NCBI GenBank assembly: GCA_037043455.1
Contig: JAWPHD010010354.1
Coordinates: 30,570-94,569 of the forward strand
Reading direction: 5' to 3'
DNA: 64,000 bases
Source of the DNA: Cyrtodaria siliqua
Taxonomy: Eukaryota; Mollusca; Bivalvia; Adapedonta; Hiatellidae
In this document: positions 53,541 through 62,919 of the stretch, in pieces
How the letters are laid out: each line of letters begins with the position of its first letter
How positions within the stretch are numbered: position 1 is the first letter of the stretch
Notes under the pieces: generated by a model
Database searches by the model: none
The model's input: only the letters and a program-made list of their open reading frames with translations
Told to the model about the DNA's origin: nothing
Made by a program: the position numbers and the translations under genes

Positions 53541-54430
53541 CCAAGTTATGATAATCAGCCTAATCACGTAGTAATTCCAAAGTTATGCCCCTTGGAATAG
53601 TAAAAAATCACGAACATTATTTTGTCCGTTTTCAGCTTCGGTTAAGTGATCCAGTCTTCTCCAAACTGGATCAAAATGTATAGAGGCACAATGTCTCGGC
53701 AAAGTTTGAATTGAATTGAATGTTGTTTAACGGCTCATCAACACAGTATAGGTTATTTAGAGCCGCCCCAGAGAGAGGGGAAGGATACATAGGAATCCGG
53801 GAACCTGCCCTACTCTTATTATCGAATAGATTCCTATGGTTCTTTAACGTGCTCGGAGGATAGACCGATACACGGGACCGCCCGGTTTACGTCCCCATCC
53901 GACGGACGAGGCTAAGGTAAAGTGTCTTGCCTAAGAACACACCGACGGAACTCAGTGGCACCACGGAGGATTGAACCCGGGGCCTCCGGTTACAAATCCG
54001 CCGCGCTACCGACTGCGCCACGCCAGCCCCTGGCAAAGTTTGATAATCGGCCTCATCGCCTAAGTAATTCTAGATTAATGCACCTTGGAATAGTTCATCT
54101 CAAACGATTCACAAAATTATTGTTGTCCGGACTCGTACTTGGGTAAATGTTATCTAATCTTCTCCAAACTTGTCAAGTGGTATATGGGCACAATGTCTCT
54201 ATCAAGTTTGATAATCAGCCCATCCCCTCATCAATTCCAGAGTTATGCCCTTGTAATAATAAAAATTCACGAAATTAATGTTGTCTGGACTCGGATAATT
54301 GGTATCCCATCTTTTCCAAATTTGTTTTTGATAATCAGCAACATCCACATAGTAATTCAAGAGTTATGCACCTTGGAATAGTAAAAATTCAAAATTAATG
54401 TAATCCAAAACACTCTTTCTTATTAAGTGA
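53541..54430 (+). repeat. Pearl-like monomers, family 5
   Basis: Units marked by TTATG(C)(C)CC(C)TTGGAATAG at about 53584, 54077, 54243 and 54368, that is ~160 bp apart once the SINE at 53710-54031 is removed. Shared words: TCTTCTCCAAACT, GGCACAATGTCTC, AAGTTTGATAATC. No termini recognised. Confidence 0.65.
53710..54031 (-). mobile_element. tRNA-derived SINE, copy 2 (12-bp target duplication)
   Basis: Flanked by GGCAAAGTTTGA at 53698-53709 and 54032-54043. Nearly identical to 40312-40626, differing at only a few positions (for example GGAGGATAG against GGAAGATAG). Same A box, TTTGTAA loop, B box, body and (ATTCA)-type tail. It splits a family 5 pearl-like monomer. Confidence 0.88.
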
Positions 54431-54484
54431 ACAAATAGCGGGGACATCCGTGTGTTATGGACACATTTCTAGTGTTTAATTTAC

Positions 54485-55607
54485 AACAAGAGGCCCAATA
54501 GGGCCTGTGGACTCTCTACTGGCTAACGTGGCTCTTATAACATCAATGAAGCGAGTGACTGCCATTTACAGTATTTTGAAAGTTTCGGGCAAAAAACAGC
54601 TTTTTAACTAAATCAAGGGCCATAACCACAGATCTAACAACAAGTTAATATTTCTGTGGCCATAACTAAAGAAGCTGGTAAAGTTTGGTAAAGTGAAGGC
54701 CCTACTGTATTAACGAGACAAAATATAGCATTTTTAACTGAATCAAGAGCCAGAACTCCTTTGTTACTGGTCCGACTGATCTTAAAAAAACAACAAAAAA
54801 ACCCAAAAAAAAACATTTAACAATTAAAATAAAAAACAAACAAAAAAGAATTTGAAAATTAAAAAAAAATAATAATACAAAAAGTATAAAGTTTGGCAAA
54901 GATCAGATGCAAAATGAAGGCTATCGTATGACGAGGCAAATTATAGCATTGTTAACAAAATCAAGGGCCATAACTCCGCTGTTACTGTTCCAATCTGGCT
55001 GGTTTTCCAACTTTACCAAGCTTTCATTGACATTAACAATCTGATAAAATTTGGTAAAGATCGGATGAACAATGAAGCCCTATCATGTTAACGAGGCAAA
55101 ATAGAGCATTTTTAACTAAATCATGGGCCATAACTCCTCTGTTACTTCCCCGATATGGCTGGTTTCAAACTTTTTCGAGCTTTTAACGACATTAACAATC
55201 TGATAAAGTTTGGTAAAGATCGAATGAACAATGAAGCCCCTTATCGTCTTAATGAGGCAAAATATAGCATTTTTAACTAAATCGAGGGGCGTAACTACGG
55301 TGTTACTAGTCTGACATGGCTGGCTTTTGAACTAGCCTAATAAATTGGCTCCTATGCATTTTTTTTTTATTATTCTGACGTTCTATGCATATGTAGATGC
55401 TCGCCAATACGAAAAATTTCAAAAGAGCATTAAACGTGTATTTTAACAAACTAGCTTTTGAACTTGTCCGAGCTTTCATTGATATAAACAATGTGGTAAA
55501 GTTTGGTAAAGATGGGATGAACAAGAGGCCCAAGAGGGCCTGTGGACGCTCTACTTGCTAAAATGGCTCTTATAACATCAAGGAAGCGAGTGACTGTCAT
55601 TTGTTTT
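54485..55607 (+). mobile_element. Pearl-like repeat, family 3, first elements
   Basis: Starts AACAAGAGGCCCAATAGGGC with an AGGCCC/GGGCCT hairpin; a second start is at 55520 (ACAAGAGGCCCAAGAGGGCC). The monomers are of ~160 bp: AACTAAATCAAGGGCCATAA, CTCCGCTGTTACTGGTCCGA, CTTGTCCGAGCTTTCATTGA, GGTAAAGTTTGGTAAAGAT, AACGAGGCAAAATATAGCAT. A-rich runs at 54784-54880. The small repeat at 55337-55450 interrupts it. Confidence 0.7.
55337..55450. mobile_element. Small MITE-like repeat (empty site for the 50.8 kb pearl-like insertion)
   Basis: CCTAATAAATTGGCTCCTAT to TTTTAACAA, flanked by AACTAG on both sides and splitting a family 3 monomer (GGCTTTTGAACTAG | ... | AACTAGCTTTTGAACTTGTC). The segment CTATGCA-T(10)-ATTATTCTGACG is the uninterrupted version of 50780-51425. 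Confidence 0.65.
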
Positions 55608-55609
55608 TA

Positions 55610-56647
55610 CCGTATAAGTTGGGGCAGGATTAATTAATTACAATAATTAGTGTCCCAAACGATACTTGTTCAATTTTTTTTTTTTTTTTATTGTCCCAAA
55701 TAATATAACGGACTTAATCCTTTATCCCTTTCATTTGAATCCATTAATAAACCAATCCTTTTGTACACTGTAATTATTCCTCCCTAAACGTACACTTGTT
55801 TATAAATAATGAAAAGATCAGTCAAAACGTCCCGGCTTTGTAGTCGAACACAAGCATTTGATGTGCCGACGTGCCGACGTAGTTTCTTTGATCTTTGCCA
55901 AAGTGGTGAAATTGTCGCAGCTTGCGTCACTTGTTGTATAACACCGTTAAAATACCTTAAAATACGGCAAATAGCATCCCTTTAAATGAAGTTTGATGCA
56001 GTCTTGCACTACATTTAAATGAACGTAATTAACTATGGACAGTATAAAAATTAAACTGTGAAATAGCCTGGAGCGAAGATTACCGGTTTAAACAATAGAG
56101 TCCCTTTAATTTAGCTGACCTTGTGATCAGCTGGTAAACAAAACACATGTGTGTAAAATCAGTGTGATGCCGCGAGGAACAGACTAGAAATAACCGGCGT
56201 GTTTTATCGCAGTGCATAAATACAAGGTACGATAACTAATTGAATATGAAATAATGATTTAATCTAACAATCACTTATATAAAATACTATAATTATTTCA
56301 CAGTTCAATTAAAATTGTGATTGCTAGCATTTTGTCGCACGCGTCTAGATTCCAACAATTAAAATTAACACACGTCACTTCCTGTGTGCGTACGTGTATA
56401 ATTACCAGATTTACTCAGTGCTTTAATAACTAATTAGTTCACTGACTTATGTTATGCATTTTTTTTTACATTAAGTTTGATCATGATTTTGGCAGAATTT
56501 GGTTGATGTCCCAATTAAAATTATCTGAAAAGTTTGAAAATTGAAATTTTTAATATGGCCTAAAGTAAAAATAATTATTTTCCTAAAATGCAAGGTTGCC
56601 ACAATGCTTACGGTGCCCCAATGCTTACGGTGCCCCAACTTATACGG
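55610..56647. mobile_element. Tc1/mariner-type non-autonomous element, TA-flanked
   Basis: CCGTATAAGTTGGGGCA at 55610-55626 and its reverse complement at 56631-56647, each flanked by TA. It is inserted in a family 3 pearl-like element, whose GAGTGACTGTCATTTG and GAAAGTTTCGGGCAAAAAAC parts flank it. The right end has a reiterated CTTACGGTGCCCCAA. No transposase found; a minus open frame at 56471-56713 is featureless. Confidence 0.7.
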
Positions 56648-57080
56648 TAAATACGGTACGTTTTTTTGAAAGTTTCGGGCAAAAAACAGCTTTCTGACTA
56701 CATCAAGGACCATAACTAAAGTATCTGGTAAAGTTTGGTAAAGATCAGATGAAAAGTGAAGGCCCTACCGTATTAACGACGCAAAATATAGCATTTTTTT
56801 TAACTAAATCAAGAGCCATAAATCCTCTGTCCGACTGGTCCAACATAGAGCTAAAAAAAAAAACACATTCAAAAATAAAAATTAAAAAAATAAAATTAAC
56901 AAAAACTATTTAAAAAAAAAATTAAAAAAAAAAAAAAATCCAATTCTAATTCAAAAAAAAAAAAAAAAAAATCAAATTAAAAAAAAGAAATTAAAAAAAC
57001 AAAAAAGAAAAAAAAGAAAAAAAAAGAAAAGAAAATCATAAAATCTGGTAAACTTTGGCAAAGATCAGATGCAAAATGAA
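56648..57080 (+). repeat. Family 3 pearl-like sequence with long A-rich tract
   Basis: Monomer parts (GCATTTTTTTTAACTAAATC, TCTGGTAAAGTTTGGTAAAG) followed by ~190 bp of A-rich sequence (56850-57040) broken by single T, C and G. Confidence 0.65.
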
Positions 57081-57463
57081 TTGAATTGGGGTTTTAAGGC
57101 GCACCAACACATTACAGGTTATATGGCGCCTAATAGGCGTGAACATGCCAGGCTCATCCTCCATGTACATCGAGATTAAATTATGGAAAATGGGCCTAGA
57201 ACCTTCTCACCCTGAACTGCAGAGTTGCTGCAAATTCTATCGTAAAAACTCCATTTACGCTGGAGCCACGTTTATTGTTTTTCTGCCACTGCCCTTTTGA
57301 TGTGAGCGAGATGGCACCTGAAACAATGCAGGGATCATGATGAAGACCTTTAATGAACATGAACAAAAAATGATAAAATGAACATGAATTTGGGGGGATT
57401 CTTACCCTCTGCCTACCCCTCCAAAGGGATCTGCAGTGGCCCTATTCTTTGCCCCGTGACCAA
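57081..57463 (-). mobile_element. Retroposed fragment with SINE/LINE-type 3' tail, 12-bp target duplication
   Basis: Flanked by ATGCAAAATGAA at 57069-57080 and 57464-57475. On the minus strand its tail is ACCTGTAATGTGTTGGTGCG then CCTTAAAACCCCAATTCAAT. This aligns with the SINE tail (ACCTATACTGTGTTGATGAG, CCGTTAAACAACATTCAAT). No tRNA head was seen at its 5' end, so it is probably a 5'-truncated LINE 3' end or a different SINE. Confidence 0.75.
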
Positions 57464-57499
57464 ATGCAAAATGAAGGCTCTATTGTATGACGAGGCAAA

Positions 57500-57672
57500 A
57501 TTGCGCTTTAGAATCGATTTAAACATTTTATTCTTTATTGAATGTTCATATTTCATATTAAAACATGTTTGTAAATGTTGTATCTAATATAATAATAGGA
57601 AAAATTGTGATTATTGGTTCTCATGGTATTTGTATATCAATATTGAGAAGTGGACTTTCTTATATAAATAAA
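57500..57672. mobile_element. Solo arm of the mariner element of 61411-62029
   Basis: TTGCGCTTTAGAATCGATTT through GGTTCTCATGGTATTTGTAT to AGTGGACTTTCTTATATAAA matches 61859-62020 almost base for base. The left arm, the transposase remnant and the outermost ACGGCGAG are missing. The following A-rich sequence also matches that after 62029, so a larger segment was duplicated. Confidence 0.85.
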
Positions 57673-59492
57673 TAATTGTTTCAAAAAAAAAAAAAAAAAT
57701 ATTAAAAAAAAAAAATAATTAAATAAAGAAATGAAAAAAATAAAAAATATAAAAAAAGAAAGTCATAAAATATGGTCAAGTTTGGCAAAGATCATATGCA
57801 AAATGAAGGCCCTATCGTATGACGAGGCAAATTATAGCATTTTTAACAAAATCAAGGGCCATAACTCCGCTGTTACTGGACCGATCTGGCTGGTTTTCAA
57901 ATTTGTTCGAGCTTTCAACGACATTAACAATCTAATAAAGTTTGGTAAAGATCGGATGAACAATGAAGCCCCTATCGTCTCAACGCGGCAAAATATAGCA
58001 TTTTTAACTAAATCAAGGGCCATAACTCCGCTGTTACTGGTCCGATATGGTTGGATTTCGAACTTGTCCGAGCTTTCATTGATATTAACAATGTGGTAAA
58101 GTCTGGTAAAGATAGGATGAAAAATGAAGGCCCTATCGTCTTAACGAGGCAAACTATAGCATTTTGATATAAATCAAGGGCCATAACTCCGCTGTTACTG
58201 GTCCGATATGAATGGTTTTTGAACTTGTCCGAGCTTTCATTGATATTAACAATGTGATAAAGATTGGTAAAGATCGAATGAACAATGAAGCCCCTATCGT
58301 CTTAACGAGGAAAAATATAGCATTTTTAAATAAATCAAGGGCCATAACTCCGCTGTTACTAGTCCGATATGGCTGGTTTTCGAACTTGTCCGAGCTTTCA
58401 TTAATATTAACAATGTGGTAAAGTTTGGTAAAGATAGGATGAAAAATGAAGGCCCTATCATCTTAACGAGGCAAAATTTAGCAATATAGCATTTTGAACT
58501 AAATCAAGGACCATAACTCCGCTGTTACTGGTCCGATCTGGCTGGTTTTCGAAATTATCCGAGTTTTCATTGATATTAACAATGTGGTAAAGTTTGGTAA
58601 AGGTAGGATTGAAAATGAAGGCCATATCGTCTTAACGAAGCAAAATATAGCAATTTAGCATTTTTAACTAAATCAAGGGCCATAACTCCGCTGTTACTTG
58701 TTCGATATGAATGGTTTTTGAACTTGTCTGAGCTTTCATTGATATTAACAATGTGATAAAGTTTGGTAAAGATCAGATGAACAATGAAGCCCCTATCGTC
58801 TTAACGAGGCAAAATATAGCATTTTTAACTAAATCAAGGGCCATAACTCCGCCGCTACTGGTCCGATATGGCTGGTTTTCGAACTTGTTCGAGCTTTCAA
58901 TGACATTAACAATCTGATAAAGTTTGGTAAAGATCGAATGAACAATGAAGCCCCTATCGTCTTAACGAGGCAAAATATAGAATTTTTAACTAAATCAAGG
59001 GCCATAACTCCGCTGTTACTAGTCCGATATGGCTGGTTTTCGAACTTGTCCGAGCTTTCATTGATATTAACAATGTGGTAAAGATTGGTAAAGATAGGAT
59101 AAACAAGAGGCCCAAGAGGGCCTGTGGACGCTCTACTGGCTAACATGGCTCTTATAACATCAATGAAGCGAGTGACTGCCATTTACGTATTTTTTTTTGA
59201 AAGTTTCGGGCAAAAAAAAGGTTTTTAACTAAATCAAGGGCCATAACTAAAGAATCTGGTAAAGTTTGGTAAAGATCAGATGAAAAATGAAGCCCTACCG
59301 TATTGAGGCAAAATATAGCATTTTTAACTAAATCAAGGGCCATAACTCCGCTGTTACTAGTTCGATATGGCTGGTTTTCGAACTTGTCCGAGCTATTATT
59401 GATATTAACAATGTGGTAAAGATTGGTAAAGATAGGATAAACAAGAGGCCCAAGAGGGCCTGTGGACGCTCAACTGGCTAACACGGCTCTTA
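57673..59492 (+). repeat. Pearl-like repeat, family 3, long monomer array
   Basis: About nine to ten imperfect ~160-bp monomers, with element starts AACAAGAGGCCCAAGAGGGC at 59102 and 59440. Each new start follows a monomer ending GGTAAAGATAGGATAA, so elements are joined head to tail. 58829-59300 is nearly identical to 62357-62830. Minus-strand open frames here are repeat translations. Confidence 0.75.
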
Positions 59493-59505
59493 TAACATCA
59501 ATGAA

Positions 59506-61146
59506 TGAATGGTGTTTTACGGCACGTCGACACATAAATAGGTCATATTGTGCGCAAAAATTTATGAAAAATGAAGTATTAATTAAAAATTAATGTAAAT
59601 ATATAAAGATAAAACTATTAAAAAATAAGGGATGATCAGGTGTAATATAAACTATGTATGTAAATCAACAAATGCCCGTCAACGGGTATATAAACAAGTT
59701 AATATATATAAGAACACATTACAATGATTTATATAGTCTGATCTCTTTCAGGAAATCTAAAACAAGACTAAAATCTACAGTATCAAATAACTCTTTCATA
59801 GTATTAACATTGTAGTACCTTTGACGCATAGGATCAAAGTCTACACATTCCAATAATATGTGTTTGACCGTTAACGGTGCAAAGCAGGGTATACATTCTG
59901 GTAATTGCTCACCTTGTAATAAATATGAATGAGTATAACGTGTATGCCCTATCCTGCACCGGGCTAGGACAACTTCCTCTCGACGAATGAGTCTACTAGA
60001 AGAACGCCATTCTCCGAGTAACGGTTTAATTGGATGGAGTTTATTGTTAACTGACAAATCCCAAGCGGCTTGCCAAGAGTTACGAATATATGTGTTAATA
60101 CAACTTTTAAAATCAGTATAAGGTAATTTGGTATTAGTTATATGTAAATCTAATGCTGCCTTAGCAGCACTATCAGCTCTATCATTACCACGTATTTCTA
60201 CATGGCTTGGAAGCCAGCAGAAAATAATAACTTTATCAATTATAAGAGAATTGTACTTTTCTAAAAGTTGAAGCACAACTGGGTTATCATGTTTCATATT
60301 ACCCAGTGCTTGAAGAGATGAAAGGGAATCAGAAAATATTACAAAATGGTCATCATCAGATTCCTGAATATAATTTAAGGCAAGTTCAATTGCCTTAAGT
60401 TCAGCTGAAAAGATAGAGGCCTTGTCAGGCAGGCGGCTCTTTATGCTGTGTTTGTGAACAAAAGCTGCTGCAGCTACCTTATCTTCATCTTTAGAGCCAT
60501 CTGTGTAGATATGTTGAAAGTTACTGTATTTCGATTTAATTTCATTAAATTTGCTTTGAAAGACAGTAGGGTCTGTGCTGGATTTGTTATTATTACAAAG
60601 ATCAAAAATAATTGTTGGTGTTTCCAAAGTCCACGGTGGAATTTGTGGTACTTTGTACTTGGCAATCAAATTTAGGTCGATTTCAGTGTCTCTTAATTTT
60701 GGTTTATTACGAAGACCAAATGGTCGAATGGCCTTCTGTTTTCGATCAAAAAGAGGTTCACAACTAGGATTAAAAACATTATCGAAAGTTGGGTTTGAAG
60801 GGTTAGACTTTAATTTAATGGCGTATTGAAGAGCTAATTTGTCCCGTCTGTGAGACAGTGATGGTTCATTAGCTTCAACATATAGACTTTCGGCTGGTGA
60901 TGTACGAAAGGCACCTAAGGCGAGTCGTAATCCTTGATTATGTATAGGGTCGAGCATCTGCAAGTACGACTTGCGAGTCGATCCATATACTATCGAGCCG
61001 TAGTCCAGCTTGGATCTGATCAGAGATCTGTAAAGTCGCAAGAGGACTTTTCGATCTGCTCCCCAATTAGTGTTTGCAACAACTTTAAGTAAGTTAAGAG
61101 CTTTAAGGCATTTGGCCTTCAAGTATTTAAGGTGTGGTATAAACGT
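59506..61146 (-). mobile_element. 5'-truncated LINE with 13-bp target duplication
   Basis: Flanked by TAACATCAATGAA at 59493-59505 and 61147-61159, inside a family 3 element. The 3' end on the minus strand reads ...TGTGTCGACGTGCCGTAAAA then CACCATTCA. It shares the tail core with the SINEs and the 57081 fragment. Truncation at the 5' end, an intact target duplication and a repeated tail are signs of target-primed reverse transcription. Confidence 0.88.
59719..61146 (-). CDS. LINE ORF2 C-terminal part: RT thumb region, RNase H, Cys/His end
   Basis: Open from the truncation to stop 59719-59721; the apparent ATG at 61155 comes from flanking DNA, so it is not the true start. In order: end of the RT domain (WGADRKVLLRLYRSLIRSKL, DYGSIVYGS); RNase HI, with its Asp in IYTDGSKDEDKVAAAAFV, Glu in FSAELKAIELAL, Asp in FSDSLSSLQAL and WLPSHVEIRGNDRADSAAK; then a C-terminal C...C..C...H...C segment (ARCRIGHTRYTHSYLL, CIPCF, HILLEC). 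All RNase H catalytic acids are present and there is no stop in about 475 codons. LINEs with RNase H of this kind belong to the I/Nimb/Jockey-type groups. Confidence 0.85.
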   Translation of the reverse strand, partial: TFIPHLKYLKAKCLKALNLLKVVANTNWGADRKVLLRLYRSLIRSKLDYGSIVYGSTRKSYLQMLDPIHNQGLRLALGAFRTSPAESLYVEANEPSLSHRRDKLALQYAIKLKSNPSNPTFDNVFNPSCEPLFDRKQKAIRPFGLRNKPKLRDTEIDLNLIAKYKVPQIPPWTLETPTIIFDLCNNNKSSTDPTVFQSKFNEIKSKYSNFQHIYTDGSKDEDKVAAAAFVHKHSIKSRLPDKASIFSAELKAIELALNYIQESDDDHFVIFSDSLSSLQALGNMKHDNPVVLQLLEKYNSLIIDKVIIFCWLPSHVEIRGNDRADSAAKAALDLHITNTKLPYTDFKSCINTYIRNSWQAAWDLSVNNKLHPIKPLLGEWRSSSRLIRREEVVLARCRIGHTRYTHSYLLQGEQLPECIPCFAPLTVKHILLECVDFDPMRQRYYNVNTMKELFDTVDFSLVLDFLKEIRLYKSL

Positions 61147-61159
61147 TAACATCAATGAA

Positions 61160-61410
61160 GCGAATGACTGCCATTTACGTTCTTTTTTTGAAAGTTTCGG
61201 GCAAAAAACAGCTTTTTAACTAAATCAAGGGCCATAACTAAAGAATATGGTAAAGTTTGGTAAAGATCAGATGCAAAATGAAGGCCCTACCGTATTAACG
61301 AGGCAAAATATATTATTTTGAACTAAATCAAGAGCCACAACTCCTCTGTTATTGGTCCGACTGGTCCAACATAGAGCTTAAAAAAAATAAAATATATATA
61401 TATATATATA
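61160..61410 (+). repeat. Family 3 pearl-like segment between the LINE and the mariner element
   Basis: Continues the element split by the LINE: GCGAATGACTGCCATTTACG, GAAAGTTTCGGGCAAAAAAC, then one monomer and an AT run (TA)n at 61392-61410 into which the mariner element inserted. Confidence 0.75.
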
Positions 61411-62029
61411 CTCGCCGTCATAAGAAAGTATCCACTTCTAAATATTGATATACAAATACCATGAGAACCAATAATCACAATTTTTCGTATTATTATATTA
61501 GATACAACATTTACAAACATGTTTTAATATGAAATATGAACATTCAATAAAGAATAAAATGCTTAAATCGATTCTAAAGCGCAACAGGCGGAAATCAAAA
61601 GTCACAGACCTAATAGCGTTACAGCTGGTCCCATAGGTGCTTTATCGGACTAAGGTCCGATGAAAAAGCAGGCCAGGGTAGCACATTGACGTTATTGGCC
61701 ACCAAGAAGTCGGTGGTCAATCTTGCTGAGTGTGGCCTGGCGTTATTCTGTTGGTACAGTTTAACGTTAGGGTGGTTAGCAAGGAACGGCAAAACAACTG
61801 GTTGGAGTATCTCGTCCACGTAACGTTATTAGGTCTGTGACTTTTGTTTTCTGCCTGTTGCGCTTTAGAATCGATTTAAACATTTTATTCTTTATTGAAT
61901 GTTCATATTTCATATTAAAACATGTTTGTAAATGTTGTATCTAATATAATAATAGGAAAAATTGTGATTATTGGTTCTCATGGTATTTGTATATCAATAT
62001 TGAGAAGTGGACTTTCTTATGACGGCGAG
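61411..62029. mobile_element. Tc1/mariner remnant with ~205-bp perfect-looking inverted arms
   Basis: CTCGCCGTCATAAGAAAGT at 61411 and ACTTTCTTATGACGGCGAG ending at 62029, flanked by TA. The arms (61411-61617 and about 61825-62029) are inverted copies of each other over their whole length, with a few differences near TAATAGCGTTA / TAACGTTATTA. Only ~200 bp of transposase sequence remains between them. Confidence 0.85.
61619..61819 (-). pseudogene. Tc1/mariner transposase fragment
   Basis: The minus-strand frame reads MDEILQPVVLPFLANHPNVK, LYQQNNARPHSARLTTDFLV, WPAFSSDLSPIKHLWDQL. In Tc1-type transposases the block is QQDNA(R/P)(P/C)H and SPDL(N/S)PIEHLWD. Here the catalytic Asp is Asn (QQNNA) and Glu of PIEH is Lys. 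The N-terminal DNA-binding region and first Asp are missing, so it is inactive. Confidence 0.85.
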
Positions 62030-62919
62030 TATATATATATAAATAAATAATTGTTTAAAAAAAAAAAAAAAAATATTAAAAAAAAAAAAAAAAATGAAAT
62101 AAAGAAATGAAAAAAAAAATATATATAAAAAAAGAAAGTCATAAAATATGGTCAAGTTTGGCAAAGATCAGATGCAAAATGAAGGCCCTATATATATAGC
62201 AATTTAGCATTTTTAACTAAATCAAGGGCCATAACTCCGCTGTTACTGGTCCGATATGAACGGTTTTTGAACTTGTCCCAGCTTTCATTGATATTAACAA
62301 TGTGATAAAGTTTGGTAAAGATCAGATGAACAATGAAGCCCCTATCGTCTTAATAACTAAATCAAGGGCCATAACTCCGCTGCTACTGGTCCGATATGGC
62401 TGGTTTTCGAACTTGTTCGAGCTTTCAATGACATTAACAATCTGATAAAGTTTGGTAAAGATCGAATGAACAATGAAGCCCCTATCGTCTTAACGAGGCA
62501 AAATATAGAATTTTTAACTAAATCAAGGGCCATAACTCCGCTGTTACTAGTCCGATATGGCTGGTTTTCGAACTTGTCCGAGCTTTCATTGATATTAACA
62601 ATGTGGTAAAGATTGGTAAAGATAGGATAAACAAGAGGCCCAAGAGGGCCTGTGGACGCTCTACTGGCTAACATGGCTCTTATAACATCAATGAAGCGAG
62701 TGACTGCCATTTACGTTTTTTTTTGAAAGTTTCGGGCAAAAAACAGCTTTTTAACTAAATCAAGGGCCATAACTAAAGAATCTGGTAAAGTTTGGTAAAG
62801 ATCAGATGAAAAATGAAGCCCTACCGTATTGAGGCAAACTATAGCATTTTTAACTAAATCAAGGGCCATAACTCCGCTGCTACTGGTCCGATATGGCTGG
62901 TTTTCGAACTTGTTCGTAC
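62030..62919 (+). repeat. Family 3 pearl-like repeat up to the ANKLE2-like exon
   Basis: A-rich start (62056-62140), then monomers and one element start (62631). 62357-62830 repeats 58829-59300. The last monomer breaks off inside TTCGAACTTGTTCG directly at the splice donor of the ANKLE2-like exon (62919/62920). Confidence 0.8.

Noticed and set aside
58829..59182. 117-codon minus-strand frame, repeated identically at 62357-62710
   Set aside because: Translation of pearl-like repeat monomers; identity reflects DNA duplication, not a protein gene.
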